From NCBI GenBank assembly GCA_026419785.1, contig JAODTK010000278.1, forward strand, positions 62,001-126,000: a stretch of 64,000 nt of DNA, in the 5' to 3' direction. Positions 48,591 through 58,719 of the stretch are shown here, piece after piece. The position numbers were made by a program, and so were the translations under genes. Numbering within the stretch: the stretch's first letter is position 1; each line of letters opens with the position of its first letter. This DNA comes from Sclerodactyla briareus (lineage: Eukaryota; Echinodermata; Holothuroidea; Dendrochirotida; Sclerodactylidae). Below the pieces are notes generated by a model. The model was not told where the DNA came from. It worked only from the letters and a program-made list of their open reading frames with translations, and ran no database searches.

Positions 48591-49790
48591 CCGAGGGCCT
48601 GAATAGCCCTTTCACCTGTTGTATGATCTGTCAGAATCCGTCTGCCTTCGGACGATCTCAGAGAGTATGTTTACTACCAATTTAGGGCTGGTTGTACTCA
48701 TGGACTATTAATACCTGGAGAGGACATCCGAGCGCGTATTGCGTGCCCTGTCCAAAGTTTTTCGTCAGAGAACGACAAAAACTCGAAGTGAAGCGGCGGC
48801 ACCACTTGGCGTTTACAATCGTAACCCACAATCGGTTTGTACTCCTACCAACGATGGTCTTTCGACCAAGAAGCCCCCGAAAATACCGCGCGCTCCATAG
48901 TAAAGATTGTATGTCATTGTGCAAGATTCTGCAACCTTCATTGAGTGTTACCCTGTTCCAGAAAAACGCGGGAACCTCAGAGATTCTATGGTACGGAAGC
49001 GCAGAACAACATGATTAAATTTCGGGAAACTAAACGATTGCGGTTGGCAGAATTCACAGCTAGACGTAAAGTATGACATCACGGATTTAACTAGAGCCTA
49101 ATAATTTAAGCTCTAATTGAAGGAGGCTGCCAAACGGAACATATTCCACTCTTCTTGACGAAATTCGAACATGTCCCGGTGAATCACATGTCACTATACA
49201 CTAACTATAGCACTACTATAATTGAGGGCGCTGTCCCGGTTCCAACAAGGGTTCCACACTGACTTTTGCTTTGCATAGGATTTCCAGTACAGCATGTCCG
49301 GGGGCGTGTTTGTACTCAGTCCCGAAGATTGCCTGTGCAGCTAGGGCAATCGTAGCAAATGTGTTGACAAAGGGCACATCATTAAAGCATATCGCTCGAA
49401 TATGACATTTTGGAACTTTTCAATCGGACTCTTGAGTTCTACTGACTGATGAGCTAATCCAATCCTCCCTCACGTTTCTGGGATGTTTTGTCCTACTGTA
49501 CTCGACTCTTCCCTAACAGAGCACCCATACGTGGTTCATGTCTTATCATATTTGCCTTTTGTTTAAAGCCAGGGTGGGGTCCGCCGCAGGAAACAAATAC
49601 CGCAGACCCCATCATGGTAAGTCCAGAATCAGACCGCCAAGACCAGACGATGTGGGGGGCGTAAAAAAAAATTACAATTACATCGATAAAACAACAGTCC
49701 ACCCTACTTGGTCCATTCATGTTGAAAATTTCTCATCTCCGATGTACTCTCTCAAGGGTAGTCACAAATACCCTGTTTGTTTTGGGGGAC
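48591..49790. other. Upstream part of or flank to the SRPRA gene
   Basis: No SRPRA N-terminal (SRX-domain) exon is recognisable here. A small palindromic pair (GTGGGGTCCGCCGCAGG / CCGCAGACCCCATC) lies at 49,573-49,615. Short frames conflict between strands. Confidence 0.4.
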
Positions 49791-49794
49791 AGGT

Positions 49795-50015
49795 TGAAGT
49801 CAAACATAATAACATTTCCAGGTCTTACTTTAGTGTGGGTTCCAATGATGATACGTGCACCCCATTGACTTTTGGGTTCGGTCAAAGTTCATCTGATGTC
49901 AACAAACTCAAAGTCTCAAAACTTTGTGACAGAATAGGTCCGCAATTGATACTTTGCCTCGGCGAGGATCAAATTCTTTCTGGACTCCCCTCATTGCTGA
50001 GGTCAAAGGTCATCT
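49795..50015 (+). repeat. AGGTCA-family repeat next to SRPRA exon
   Basis: Blocks such as 'CCCCATTGACTTTTGGGTTCGG', 'GTTCATCTGATGTC' and 'TGAGGTCAAAGGTCATCTTTGG' follow the same order as in the 38.2-39.3 kb repeat. A perfect DR1 (AGGTCAAAGGTCA) is at 50,000-50,012. The repeat ends about 130 bases before the SRPRA linker exon. Confidence 0.55.
50000..50012 (+). promoter_or_regulatory. DR1-type motif in repeat
   Basis: A perfect AGGTCAAAGGTCA, in an intron of the SRPRA gene. It derives from a dispersed repeat; binding is untested. Confidence 0.3.
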
Positions 50016-50142
50016 TTGGCTCCAGAACCGTCCAAATGTTTCGACTACTCTCTCCCTGCCGTTCTTGTTTTTCCCTGCAATTTCTGCCTTCTGCCATTGT
50101 TTTCTGTGAGTTTGTTGCTAAATCTCTCTCCAACTTTTCCAG

Positions 50143-50275
50143 AAAGCCAGTGAAGGAGGGTAAAAGAAGAACTGACTGGGGATAACGGCAAACCACGGAC
50201 TTTGCCTCTCTCGATTCTCGACCCGAAACAGAAACACCTTTTAGACGTCCTGAGGATCTGGACCTTGAGAAGGAG
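50143..50275 (+). CDS. SRPRA: SRPRA linker exon, copy 1 (frame-broken)
   Basis: This is part of the signal recognition particle receptor alpha subunit, the membrane-bound GTPase that docks ribosome-SRP complexes at the ER. After the acceptor AACTTTTCCAG, the frame KPVKEGKRRTDWG runs into a region homologous to copy 2 at 50,471. Read with small frame changes, it continues as NGKPR, LDxxDPKQK and then DLDLEKE. The family has a basic linker followed by 'RVWxLGG....LDYS' and then an acidic run, and this is the same arrangement in the same order relative to the 52.8 kb exon. The end at GAG|GTTATG is a possible donor. Four indels relative to copy 2 break the frame, so this is either the real exon with sequence errors or a decayed duplicate. 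Confidence 0.55.
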
Positions 50276-50690
50276 GTTATGCCATTGATTAGCCTGCACT
50301 TTCTAGAGACAAAAAAACCCTGAACTATAACGTTAACCTTCAACTGGATTAACCAACCTGGTCTACTTCTCTTCTCTCTCGTCTCCATCTCATATTTTTC
50401 AATGCCCCGCTCTATCTAGCCTATTAGTCAATTTCTGGCGATTTCTACTATTTCCAATCTGGCCACCCATCTGGGGATAAATGGCAAGCCCAGGGACTTT
50501 GCCTTTCTCGATTTCTCTGACCCGAAACAGAAACAGCCTTTAGACGTCCAGGAGGATCTGGACCTTGAGAAGGAGGTTAGTGCCATTGATTATTCAGGCA
50601 CTTCTAGAGAACAAAAAAACCCTGAAACTACCAAGTTAAATGTTTATTTGGATGAACCACTTGGTCTGAAGACTGCTAATTGGTATTTTA
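50176..50690 (+). repeat. Tandem duplication containing the SRPRA linker exon
   Basis: 50,176-50,365 and 50,471-50,690 are direct copies with a spacing of about 293. Shared blocks are GACCCGAAACAGAAACA, GGATCTGGACCTTGAGAAGG, AGGTTA(G)TGCCATTGATTA, CTTCTAGAGA(A)CAAAAAAACC and ACC(T/A)(G/C)TTGGTCT-like ends. Similarity begins at 'CTGGGGATAA'; DNA before that differs. Confidence 0.9.
50471..50577 (+). CDS. SRPRA: SRPRA linker exon, copy 2 (intact frame)
   Basis: This segment repeats copy 1 from 'CTGGGGATAA' onward, and the frame is open through it and well beyond (to 50,694). It reads GINGKPRDFAFLDFSDPKQK, then QPLDVQEDLDLEKE before a possible donor GAG|GTTAGT. The sequence fits the SRPRA segment between the basic linker and the acidic DLDxxSSDDE motif. 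It lacks the KPVKEGKRR start found in copy 1, and no good acceptor directly precedes it. It may be an alternative exon, an unspliced duplicate, or a second allele wrongly placed next to the first by the assembler. Assignment is by position and composition, since this linker is poorly conserved between animals. Confidence 0.5.
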
Positions 50691-50694
50691 GGTG

Positions 50695-51685
50695 AAGCAT
50701 GCTACAATCAAAGATAAATTTAGAGAGGGGGTCTGTTTCTTACACCAAGAGTCCTCCCCCCCAAATTTGCTTAATTGAAAGGCTTTTTTTTCCTCCAAAT
50801 ACTTCTACAAATCAAAAGAAACCAATGGATTTTGCCATCAGAAATTGTATGGGTTGAGATCAGTCAACAGAAATTTTACCAGGTTTTTTCTCCAATGGAT
50901 GTCCAGCATGGGTGTGGAGAATATTTCCTCTTCTATGCTATAGGTAGAGCAGCTGAGGCCAAAGGTCGTCGTACCTGCCTCATACGTAGACACAGCGAAG
51001 GTTCAAAAACGTTACGCATTGTTTATCGCCATTCTCTAACACTGGCAAGCATCATTCAGTGTAAGAGCATTAATCGTGCAATCGCCGGGGCTAGGCCCGG
51101 TCCCTAAAAATTGAATTGGTTCAATGAATTGGTCTCAAGGTCTCTGCCATTTAAACGACTGACACATATCTATCATTGGTCTGATCCAGCCGAAAGTTAT
51201 TTCCCCCCAGAATCTCCCTGCTGGAGAGAGAGGCTGCTCGTAGATTGATAGGGGCCTCCACTCCTAATGGTTGTTGACTGCTGCTTTGGAATCTCTCCGA
51301 TGTGAGACTTTATTTGTGCCCATGACAGCCTTGGCTGCGCCGCTCTGGTGCATCATCCTCATCTTCACCATCATATTCATTTTAACGTTCTGTTATCCAT
51401 GTTGTTGACATGGGCTTGATTGGACACATGTGACTCTTCTCCAAACACATCTGTCCCTAACAAGTACCACAACTGATATCCTTCTTCTTCTGTAAATTTT
51501 TCTGGACCACATCATTCCAGGTCTCCCTGGGTTCACCACGGGCCTCTAGAACCAGCGGTCTCAAAATATCTACACTTACTAACCCAGTTATCCTCCTTCA
51601 TCCTCTCTTTGTGACCAAACCATCTCGATCTTCTCCTCTGCATGTTGTTTCATAACCTGCTAGCTCTGGAGCTCATGTAGTAGTT
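50695..51685. other. SRPRA intron
   Basis: I see no further exon. The 51,300-51,660 part is pyrimidine-rich mixed sequence without a supportable frame. Confidence 0.45.
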
Positions 51686-51847
51686 CGGTGCCGGGAAATT
51701 CCCACCCGGACAAGTCCCACCCAGAGAATTCCCACCCAAACGTGACCCTAAGTTTAGACCCTAACCCTAATTCTGACCATAAAAATCATTCTGTTGAGGG
51801 GGAATTGTCTGGGTGGAAATTGTCCGGTGGGAATTGTCCGGTCACGA
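51686..51847. mobile_element. Palindromic MITE-like element, copy 1
   Basis: The ends are inverted: GTGCCGGGAAATTCCCACCC at the left and GGTGGGAATTGTCCGGTCAC at the right. Inner sub-repeats of the 'TCCCACCCGGACAA' type occur two or three times per arm. The core contains AACGTGACCCTAAGTTTAG and CCCTAACCCTAA. A second copy is at 61,172-61,287. There is no transposase. Confidence 0.8.
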
Positions 51848-52017
51848 GTAGTTCATGTGGTGCAGATCCTCATTTATACGCTTCATCGCTGGAAAGCCCT
51901 GCCGGCAGTGGTATTCTCTTGAGGCTATCTGTCCCGAGAGAGAGCTGAATGATATCTCATTATGCTTCGTCCGGTAGAGCTTCGCAGACTGCAAAAGGAT
52001 TGATTGCGATTTTTCGG

Positions 52018-52190
52018 AGCAAATTGGAAGCCCGAGGACTTTTCCCGCAGTGCTGTTGGACAAGGCATGTCCTGAATGTTCCACGCCACCCACATGGTAA
52101 AGTGGGTACCTTGTGAAGAGTAGCGAGTGCTGTATGTGGCAGCCCTATTGGGAAGTCCCCCGGGGGACAGGATGAAGCGACGTACTGGAA
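52018..52190 (+). repeat. Third copy of the 47 kb foldback arm
   Basis: It matches 47,228-47,400 in the same orientation: AATTGGAAGCCCGAGGACTT, GTGCTGTTGGACAAGGCATG, GTGGGTACCTTGTGAAG, CTGTATGTGGCAGCCCTATT and GGGAAGTCCCCCGGG. As a single arm, it shows that the repeat also moves or exists alone. Confidence 0.85.
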
Positions 52191-52809
52191 TGGTGCGTTG
52201 GGAGAGATCACAAGAGATGCGTGCTATATATAGTACTGGTGTGACAAGTCCCTAAATAACAGGGTAATATCTGTAAAGCGCGTCGAGCATGTCTTTGACG
52301 TGGAAAAGTGCTATATAAGAACGAGATATAATTATATTAGGACTTTCAATGTAAGCCATTTTGCCCTGTTCAAGTAGTTTAGTATTGGCTGCTTCCTGAT
52401 TACCCCTGGGCATACTGGGGGATTCTTGGAGTACCTTACCTATTATCTGGAAGTGTAGAGCCCCTCCGTCACTCCTTCTTCCTACCAACCATCCCCCATC
52501 AACTAACCCCTATCCCACCCTCCTGAACTCCCCAAACCTCCTACCCAGTCTCCCCCCCCCCCCCCAAAAAAAAAAAAAAAAAAAAAAAAAGGTAATGTAA
52601 CAGGAATTCTGTATACTTGAATTTAAAAAACCCAGGCTCTCATCAACTCTTTCTTCTCTCTTTCGACCTGCTTGCTCCTTTACATTTTAATGAAGACAAG
52701 GTATATTTCCATCAAAGTGTGATATGGATATGGTTTATTGAACGGCAACTCCAGTGACCCTTTCCTGTTGCTCGTTGACACTTGGACATTATTCCATTCT
52801 ACCTTGCAG
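52191..52809. other. SRPRA intron with C/A homopolymers
   Basis: A run of about 14 C directly followed by about 28 A lies at 52,551-52,590, probably the poly-A end of a + strand retroelement insertion, though I cannot identify the body. The acceptor for the next exon is ACCTTGCAG. Confidence 0.5.
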
Positions 52810-52908
52810 AGAGCCATGGTCAACCAGAGTGCCACAATCAAGACCTGGATGCAGAGTCTAGCGATGAGGATGAGGATCCGCAGGGAAATGCTGGGGCCCC
52901 CAAGAAAG
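52810..52908 (+). CDS. SRPRA: SRPRA acidic-motif exon
   Basis: The exon lies between ACCTTGCAG and AAAG|GTAAAT. It reads SHGQPECHNQDLDAESSDED and continues DPQGNAGAPKKG. Animal SRPRA proteins carry an acidic 'QDLDxxSSDDE' motif followed by a Ser/Lys-rich spacer just before the NG domain, and this exon reproduces it. The start could be 52,810 or, two bases later, 52,812, using the overlapping AGAG. The exon ends in phase 1. The next expected coding part (the first helices of the N domain, around 'GLVGSKxLxxEDM') is not visible before 61,432 and is either missing from the sequence or too altered for me to see. Confidence 0.78.
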
Positions 52909-55900
52909 GTAAATGTGGTCCTCCCAACATTGGCCATCGAGGTGATGAATGGCAGGAGTCAGTCAAATGGTGACATTACATTCACATGTTTATATCAACA
53001 CACTGACTGATGCAACCTTTTCCATTCAACTTTTCATATTTTCACATTCCTTCTCGAAATATTTGATAATTATCCAACACACCATCCTTCAATGTAATGA
53101 ATCAGGGTAGAACATTGCAATCCCCCATAGCTACGGTCTTTTGTGATCTGATTCTGGCCGAGGCCTACATAGCCTCCAGCCCCCTCCTCATCACTCTGTC
53201 CCCACTGTCTATTCATCTTGTGTCAAAGGTCAACTGCAGGATCAATTTTGAAAAGTAATATGATAGCAGCGTGAAAAACTAATTTACCATCTAACCTGGC
53301 ATTCATACAGCTTCCTGTTCCGGAGTTAGGCTTTTGACTGTTTTGTGTATTGTATTGTGTAATATTGACATGCATCCCCTCATTTATGTCCATCTGCCCA
53401 ACCCTGTGCAGGTATCCTTTTTATTTTCTCAAAATTTTTAAAAATTAAATCTTTTTATTTTTTAGTTTTTTGGTTTTTGGGTGGTTTTGGGTAGGCTTGC
53501 TATAAGACAGTGAGCTTATGCATAATGTTGATTACTACTTATCACAATCAAAACAATACAATACATAAGATATTCTTTGCTTTGTTCAAATGTGGTGTCA
53601 TGCATTTTCAACGCACGATGGGGGATCTCTCTTCTCCCTAATTTCTCTTGTAAATGGACCAAGCCTTATTCAGCGTCAAACGCCATCGTCACCTTACCCT
53701 CCTCGCATTCACCGTTATTCACACACACTTTCCTTCCACTTGAAAAATTAGTCAAAGATTCACCACAATTTGAAAACAATTGAACAAATTCACCGACTGT
53801 TAATTTGTCCATCGCGCGTCACCCAGTGGACTAATTCCACGTAAGTCAAAGATTACAATCACAGAAAAGTGTTATGCCGAAAGATTTCATCCACCACCTC
53901 TATGAAAATAAAATTGCACTCATAAATTATAATGCCCAGAATTGTTCTTCATCGAGAGGCACACTTGATAGGTGATTCTACATGCGGCAGCTATGAAGTT
54001 GAAGTTTTTACTCGTAAAGACAGCCTAAAAAGCTAGGTGTTGACGTAAGTGCTTTTTGACCCAGGCCTTGTGATTCCTTACGACTTCCAGAAATGGAAAG
54101 GTCAATTGAATGAAATGGAGTGGTGGTCTGGACAGTGTGCCACCTTTACCCCTGAGGATAACCATTAGCCAGAGTATAACAGTCGGCCAAACCCCGGGAA
54201 ATTCCAAGGTTAAGGGCAGTCCAGTCTTCTGTCTTTAATACTACTAAAAGGCCCAGTGGACAGCCATATTGTTTGGTATCAGAGTTCACCTCGCCCCAGT
54301 TTTAATCCTAATTGATGTTTAACTCAAATCACCTCCAAGTAGCACTAATTATGTAATGCATGTACCATAGTACTTCATTCTTTATAAATCATAATCATGT
54401 ACTGGTGCTCATGTCCAAGTTGGATTGTCCTGGTTTGTGTTTTTTTCTTTTGTCTTTATGAATGCACCGAGGTGAGTTGCCCCTAGAGCACGTCCCATAG
54501 CATACACCTCATTTTGAAATAAAGGTTGTCTCTTCTCACTGGTCTCCCTTGGGCGCGTGGAGAGCAATGCCTGACCCAGACCATGTTGTTTTGGTCGCAT
54601 AGCACCGCAAGCTGGTTGGGATGGAACTCATGTACAATCTTTTAAGGAGATGACTAATAATTGGAAATCTTCTCCATTATCATTGTACTTGGCATTATCA
54701 TTCTCATCTTCTTGACAGCACATGACATGGAAACATGCGGAGAAACTTAGATCCCTCACGTGAACACGTTTGATTGTTGTACATATTTGTACTCTCAAGA
54801 TATCATGAGTGAAGTATAATTTCTTTATAAAATTCTTCACAGCCGCGCCACAACTACTGGAACCTTCACCCTTTTTTCCTTTACAATCCAAACAAGAGTG
54901 CCAATGGCACGTAGCTCACCCTGCCAATATATCAGTACTGATAGATGCTATTACAAGTACATGTGTTTTGATTGTCATTGCACTGTGCATCATACTGATT
55001 CGTGTATTAAATGTCATACTCTTTAATCATAATAGTTAAAAAAAATAATAATAGACTGTTCTTTGTCCCACACTTTGTTATATTTATGTACAAGAAACAT
55101 GTTTTCACCACACTGGTGGATAATGGATGGATCGTTTGCCCAGAAGGGCCTTTTTGGCCAATGACCCCTAGATGACCTTTGACCTCACAGTTTCCCTGAA
55201 CACCCCATAGGTACCATTGGTCACTGATAATTATACCTGATCCAGTTTCATGAAACATCCTATTGAAACTGTATAAGCTTGGTGCAGTTTTTAACCAAAT
55301 GGTCAAAATTGATGCTGAACACTATGTAGTACCATTGCCAATGATAATAATGACCAGCCATCATGATCACTCCAATTCAATCTGTGGGAGAAGAAGTTTT
55401 TGACTTTTTGAACCGCCAAATGACCTTAACTAGCCGGACTATAACACCAATCCTGCTTAAAGTGAATGGGCGTAGGTGACGTGGTAGCGGTGTGGGTTAT
55501 ATAAAGAACATCCAAGATAACCGGCAGTTCCTTTTAGTGATTCGTTTCGCTAGTCGCTCCTTCAATGAAAATGACTTCCAAGCTTAGTGTGTGTTGCCTA
55601 TTCACAAAATGCTAATCAATTGTGGATATGATAAGCAATCATGCAATTTGGGCTAGCAACGGCTATCAATCAATTAATATTGAACCCTGGATAACGGTAA
55701 TAACACTGGTGTACTTCCACGAAGTTAGAACATCGCGGCAGGCAATTAATTTTGATTTGTGTATCATGTCGCCGTCCCTGCTTCCCGGGGCTGGCTGCGC
55801 TGGATAATGATTTGCTTAAGCCTGTCTCAGGCGGAGGCATTCTGCGCTGTTGGCAGTATTTTCTGAGAATCAATTCTATCAATTCTTGAACATGAATCGT

Positions 55901-56200
55901 CATATAATAAGACTCAATATTCCGACACCCATTTTTTTTTTTCGCTCGTCCAGATTCAACCAAGGTTTCAGTAGCGCTCGCAGAAGATACGACACCAAAT
56001 AAATATCGTCACGTGAGATTCACCCATCCCAAAACATTTGTTAGGACAAGATTACCATTCCCACCATTCTTCAATACTTCAGAATTCGACTTCGAGTCGA
56101 CGCCGAATCTGCGACGAGCCTTGAGGGTAATGTGAGATTGTCAATTGACCCTTCATTAAAGGTCAATATTTCCACATACGAAATGGATTTTGGGCCTGTT
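52909..56200. other. SRPRA intron
   Basis: This intron stretch of about 3.3 kb before the DIRS-like insertion is unique-looking, with DR1-like sites at 53,221-53,232 (TGTCAAAGGTCA) and 55,173-55,185. I found no convincing exon, although at least one N-domain exon would be expected between 52.9 and 61.4 kb. Confidence 0.45.
55173..55185 (-). promoter_or_regulatory. DR1-type motif (minus strand)
   Basis: TGACCTTTGACCT is the reverse complement of a perfect AGGTCAAAGGTCA. The surrounding 55,100-55,300 sequence resembles the AGGTCA repeat family in inverse orientation. Confidence 0.3.
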
Positions 56201-56229
56201 AGATTAGTTTCCCATTACCCACAATATCA

Positions 56230-56396
56230 CCTCTACTTACTTCAGGACACTTACCTTCTGAACTTAACTCAAATTGCATTTTCGGCCAACGGCCGCTTCA
56301 ACACACCATATACCACTAAAAATAGAGTTAAGCACAGCCCCGGTACTGAACGCATAAGCCGTAACTAGCTGGGGCGGTACGGGGCCTGCACTATCA
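56230..56396 (+). repeat. Left inverted terminal repeat of DIRS-like element
   Basis: Its reverse complement aligns along 60,207-60,360. Shared blocks (left strand) are CACTTACCTTCTG, CAAATTGCATTT, GGCCAACGGC, ACCACTAAAAA, AAGCACAGCCC, GGTAC.GAACGCA and GGC..GCACTATCA. Weaker similarity continues outward to about 56,205. Confidence 0.85.
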
Positions 56397-57666
56397 ATTC
56401 TTTTCGGTGTGTGTTGCACAGCAACACACGGCTCTGTTACTCGTTGAGTTTATACGCCCCCTTTCCTCCGCCACTGTCTGCCCACGATTCCAACCACTAT
56501 CAGCTGTGATATAATTCATTTTTTTGGGGTGTGGGTGTATTTTCTGTAATTAATTCACTCATTCCTGCCATTCTTGGACGAACTTTCGATAGCGGCCAGT
56601 GCGGTCTTGTTTTTGCCCTGGTTCTTTGTATTGGGCTTCGTCGGCCGACCGTTCTTCCGTGGGTGCTGGGTTTCATCCTCCCTCCCCGCCCGGGGCTTAG
56701 GTGCGTTATTCCTTCCGCTATCGTGTTTCGGTCGTTTGAGTGAGCCCTTCTGGGCTCTGGCCCGCCCCTCTTGGGCTCCGGGAAGGGGGTGTTTTTCCCT
56801 GACTAGTTCGTAGCGGGTTTTCCCCCTCCTTTCGCTTATCGCTAGCTTTGCACTAGTACTTTTCCACACTGTGCTATGGGGGCTTTTCCGTCCGTTTGCC
56901 TTTGTGTGTGTGTTTCCCCCGTTGTCGTCGGTGTGGCTAGGCCCTCATGCGCTCATAAGCGCTTGGCTCTCAGGTCTCAGGCCGTTGCCTAATTCGCTAT
57001 CAATCGGGCCCCCTCCATTCTTTTTTAGTCATTCGCTACAGATGCCCTTGGGGGTGCCATATTTGTTGTGGTCTTATAGTCCCCTATTTTATTCATAGGT
57101 CACGCATATGTTGCCCGCTGGTGCGGGCTATAGCTGGGGTAGGGCACAAATTTTCTTTTTCATGTCATGAACCTGGAGCATTTCTGTTCCTCTTTCATAT
57201 GAGCCATCTTTCGAGCGTGACGTCACCGGCGCCATTAGCTTTGGCGGACATCTTTATTTTCGCCCGCGGGGGCTTTTTTCCCCTCCCTGGCTGCCTGGGG
57301 GGCCGTAGACCCAGGGTTTGGGTGTCTTTGGGCTCCCCCTAAGGGGCCCTCTGACCGTCCATCTTTCTCTCTCCTCCTCCCCACCCCCTCGGTAATGTGG
57401 GGGTGGGCCTTTACCGTTTCGTGCAGTTTTCACGTTTGCCCTATATCTCGTAAACTGTAAGCCCTAGGGTGTCCAAAGTTTGCAACTTTGATTTGTTAGA
57501 GTAGCAGGCCCGCAGGGGGCATTTTGTAACCCCTCGGGCGGCTCCCGGGTCCTTTGACCTAGTTCTGATACATTGTCTAGGTATAGTAATTAGTTTGAGT
57601 ACATTACCTGATACACTCTGGTTCGGTTGCTTTTGTACGTTCTGTAAGATAGAGCATTACGTTACA

Positions 57667-58400
57667 ATGTCCTCGAGCCCAGCGCACTCCCGCAAGCATC
57701 AGAGGTCCTCCCGTTTTACTATAACTACTAGCGGCGTCGCGCTTGCGGCGCTCACAATCACGCTTGGTGGGGATCCCTCGGGTCCCCCCATTCCGGCGCG
57801 TCCGGGACCTTGAGTTCCTGGCTCCTCTCCCTTCCCTGCTGGCTCCCTTGTTGGGTCCGCCAGTAATGGGGGAATGAGGCCTGCGTGGGGCCGAACTCCG
57901 GTGGCGACGGTCACTTCGTTTAAGGGCCCATGGCCTTAATAACCTCGCACCACCGGGTTTCTTGTCAGGACCTTGCAATCCCTCTGCACCTCGTGTCTCA
58001 GCCCCCCTCCCTTCTCCCTCCGCCTCAAGGCTACCGTGCTGCGTCGGCCCTGGGTTGGGGGAATGGGTTCCCCCGCGGGACCCGCTGTTGTGAGACTTAC
58101 TACGTCGGCGCTTGCCGTCCCCTTTCCGTCGTCATTTCCCTAACCGGGTTAGGGCAGGCCCCCGCTGTCGGTTTCGGCCTCAGCCACCCTACCAGGACCA
58201 GTTGGCCCTGGCCTGGGGGTGGCACGACCCCTGCGGCGGGGGCGCGCAGGGTCAGGGAACGGTCCTCCAGTGGGGGGGAACGGGTTTCCTGGGAGGCAAC
58301 ACAGCCATATGTTTATGGCGTTCCTCTCGGCCCTAATCTGTTCGGTACGTAAGGCCCTGGTAACGTGTTCGGGGACGGCTGTCCACAGGGGCTGTCGTGA
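57667..58400 (+). pseudogene. Probable first ORF (gag-like) of DIRS-like element
   Basis: An ATG at 57,667 opens a Ser/Arg-rich start (MSSSPAHSRKHQRSSRFTI). Coding-like, GC-rich frames continue with changes of frame to about 58,400, where VYGVPLGPNLFGT is the most protein-like piece. Position before the recombinase fits a gag-like ORF, but I recognise no conserved gag motif. This is inference from element layout. Proline/glycine-rich frames on the other strand here come from base composition. Confidence 0.35.
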
Positions 58401-58719
58401 GTAGTCACTGTTAGTGCCCCACCCAGTTGGGATCCTCACGTCTGTTCGTCCCGAAGGGGCCCGTCCCTGGGCGCACACCGGGGTTTTTTTGGGGGCGCTG
58501 CCCCCAGTGCTGCATCCCGAACAAACCTCGCGACGGGTTCTCCGGCTTGGGTCTCTTCGGGGCTGCCCCGCTCCCCCATCCTGGCGAGGCTTGGGAACTT
58601 CGGTCAGAGACTTTTGGGACGGGTCGGAGTTTGTTGTCCCTCCGATCCCGCCCCATACTGCAAGGCCCGTCTGTGCGACGGGGAAACGGGGTCCCCCCCT
58701 TCAGCGGTCGTCCTCGGAG

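Noticed and set aside
49538-50185. 215-codon plus-strand open frame ending in KPVKEGKRRTDWG
   Set aside because: Only the last ~15 codons, after the acceptor at 50,141, resemble SRPRA; the earlier part runs through the AGGTCA repeat and intron DNA and has no coding look.
51760-51772. Interstitial telomere sequence (CCCTAACCCTAA)
   Set aside because: Only two units, inside a MITE-like element with a related second copy; not a telomere remnant.
56417-56438. Palindrome GTGTGTTGCACAGCAACACAC as an operator or protein-binding site
   Set aside because: It lies just inside the left terminal repeat of the DIRS-like element and may only be part of its end structure; nothing links it to regulation.
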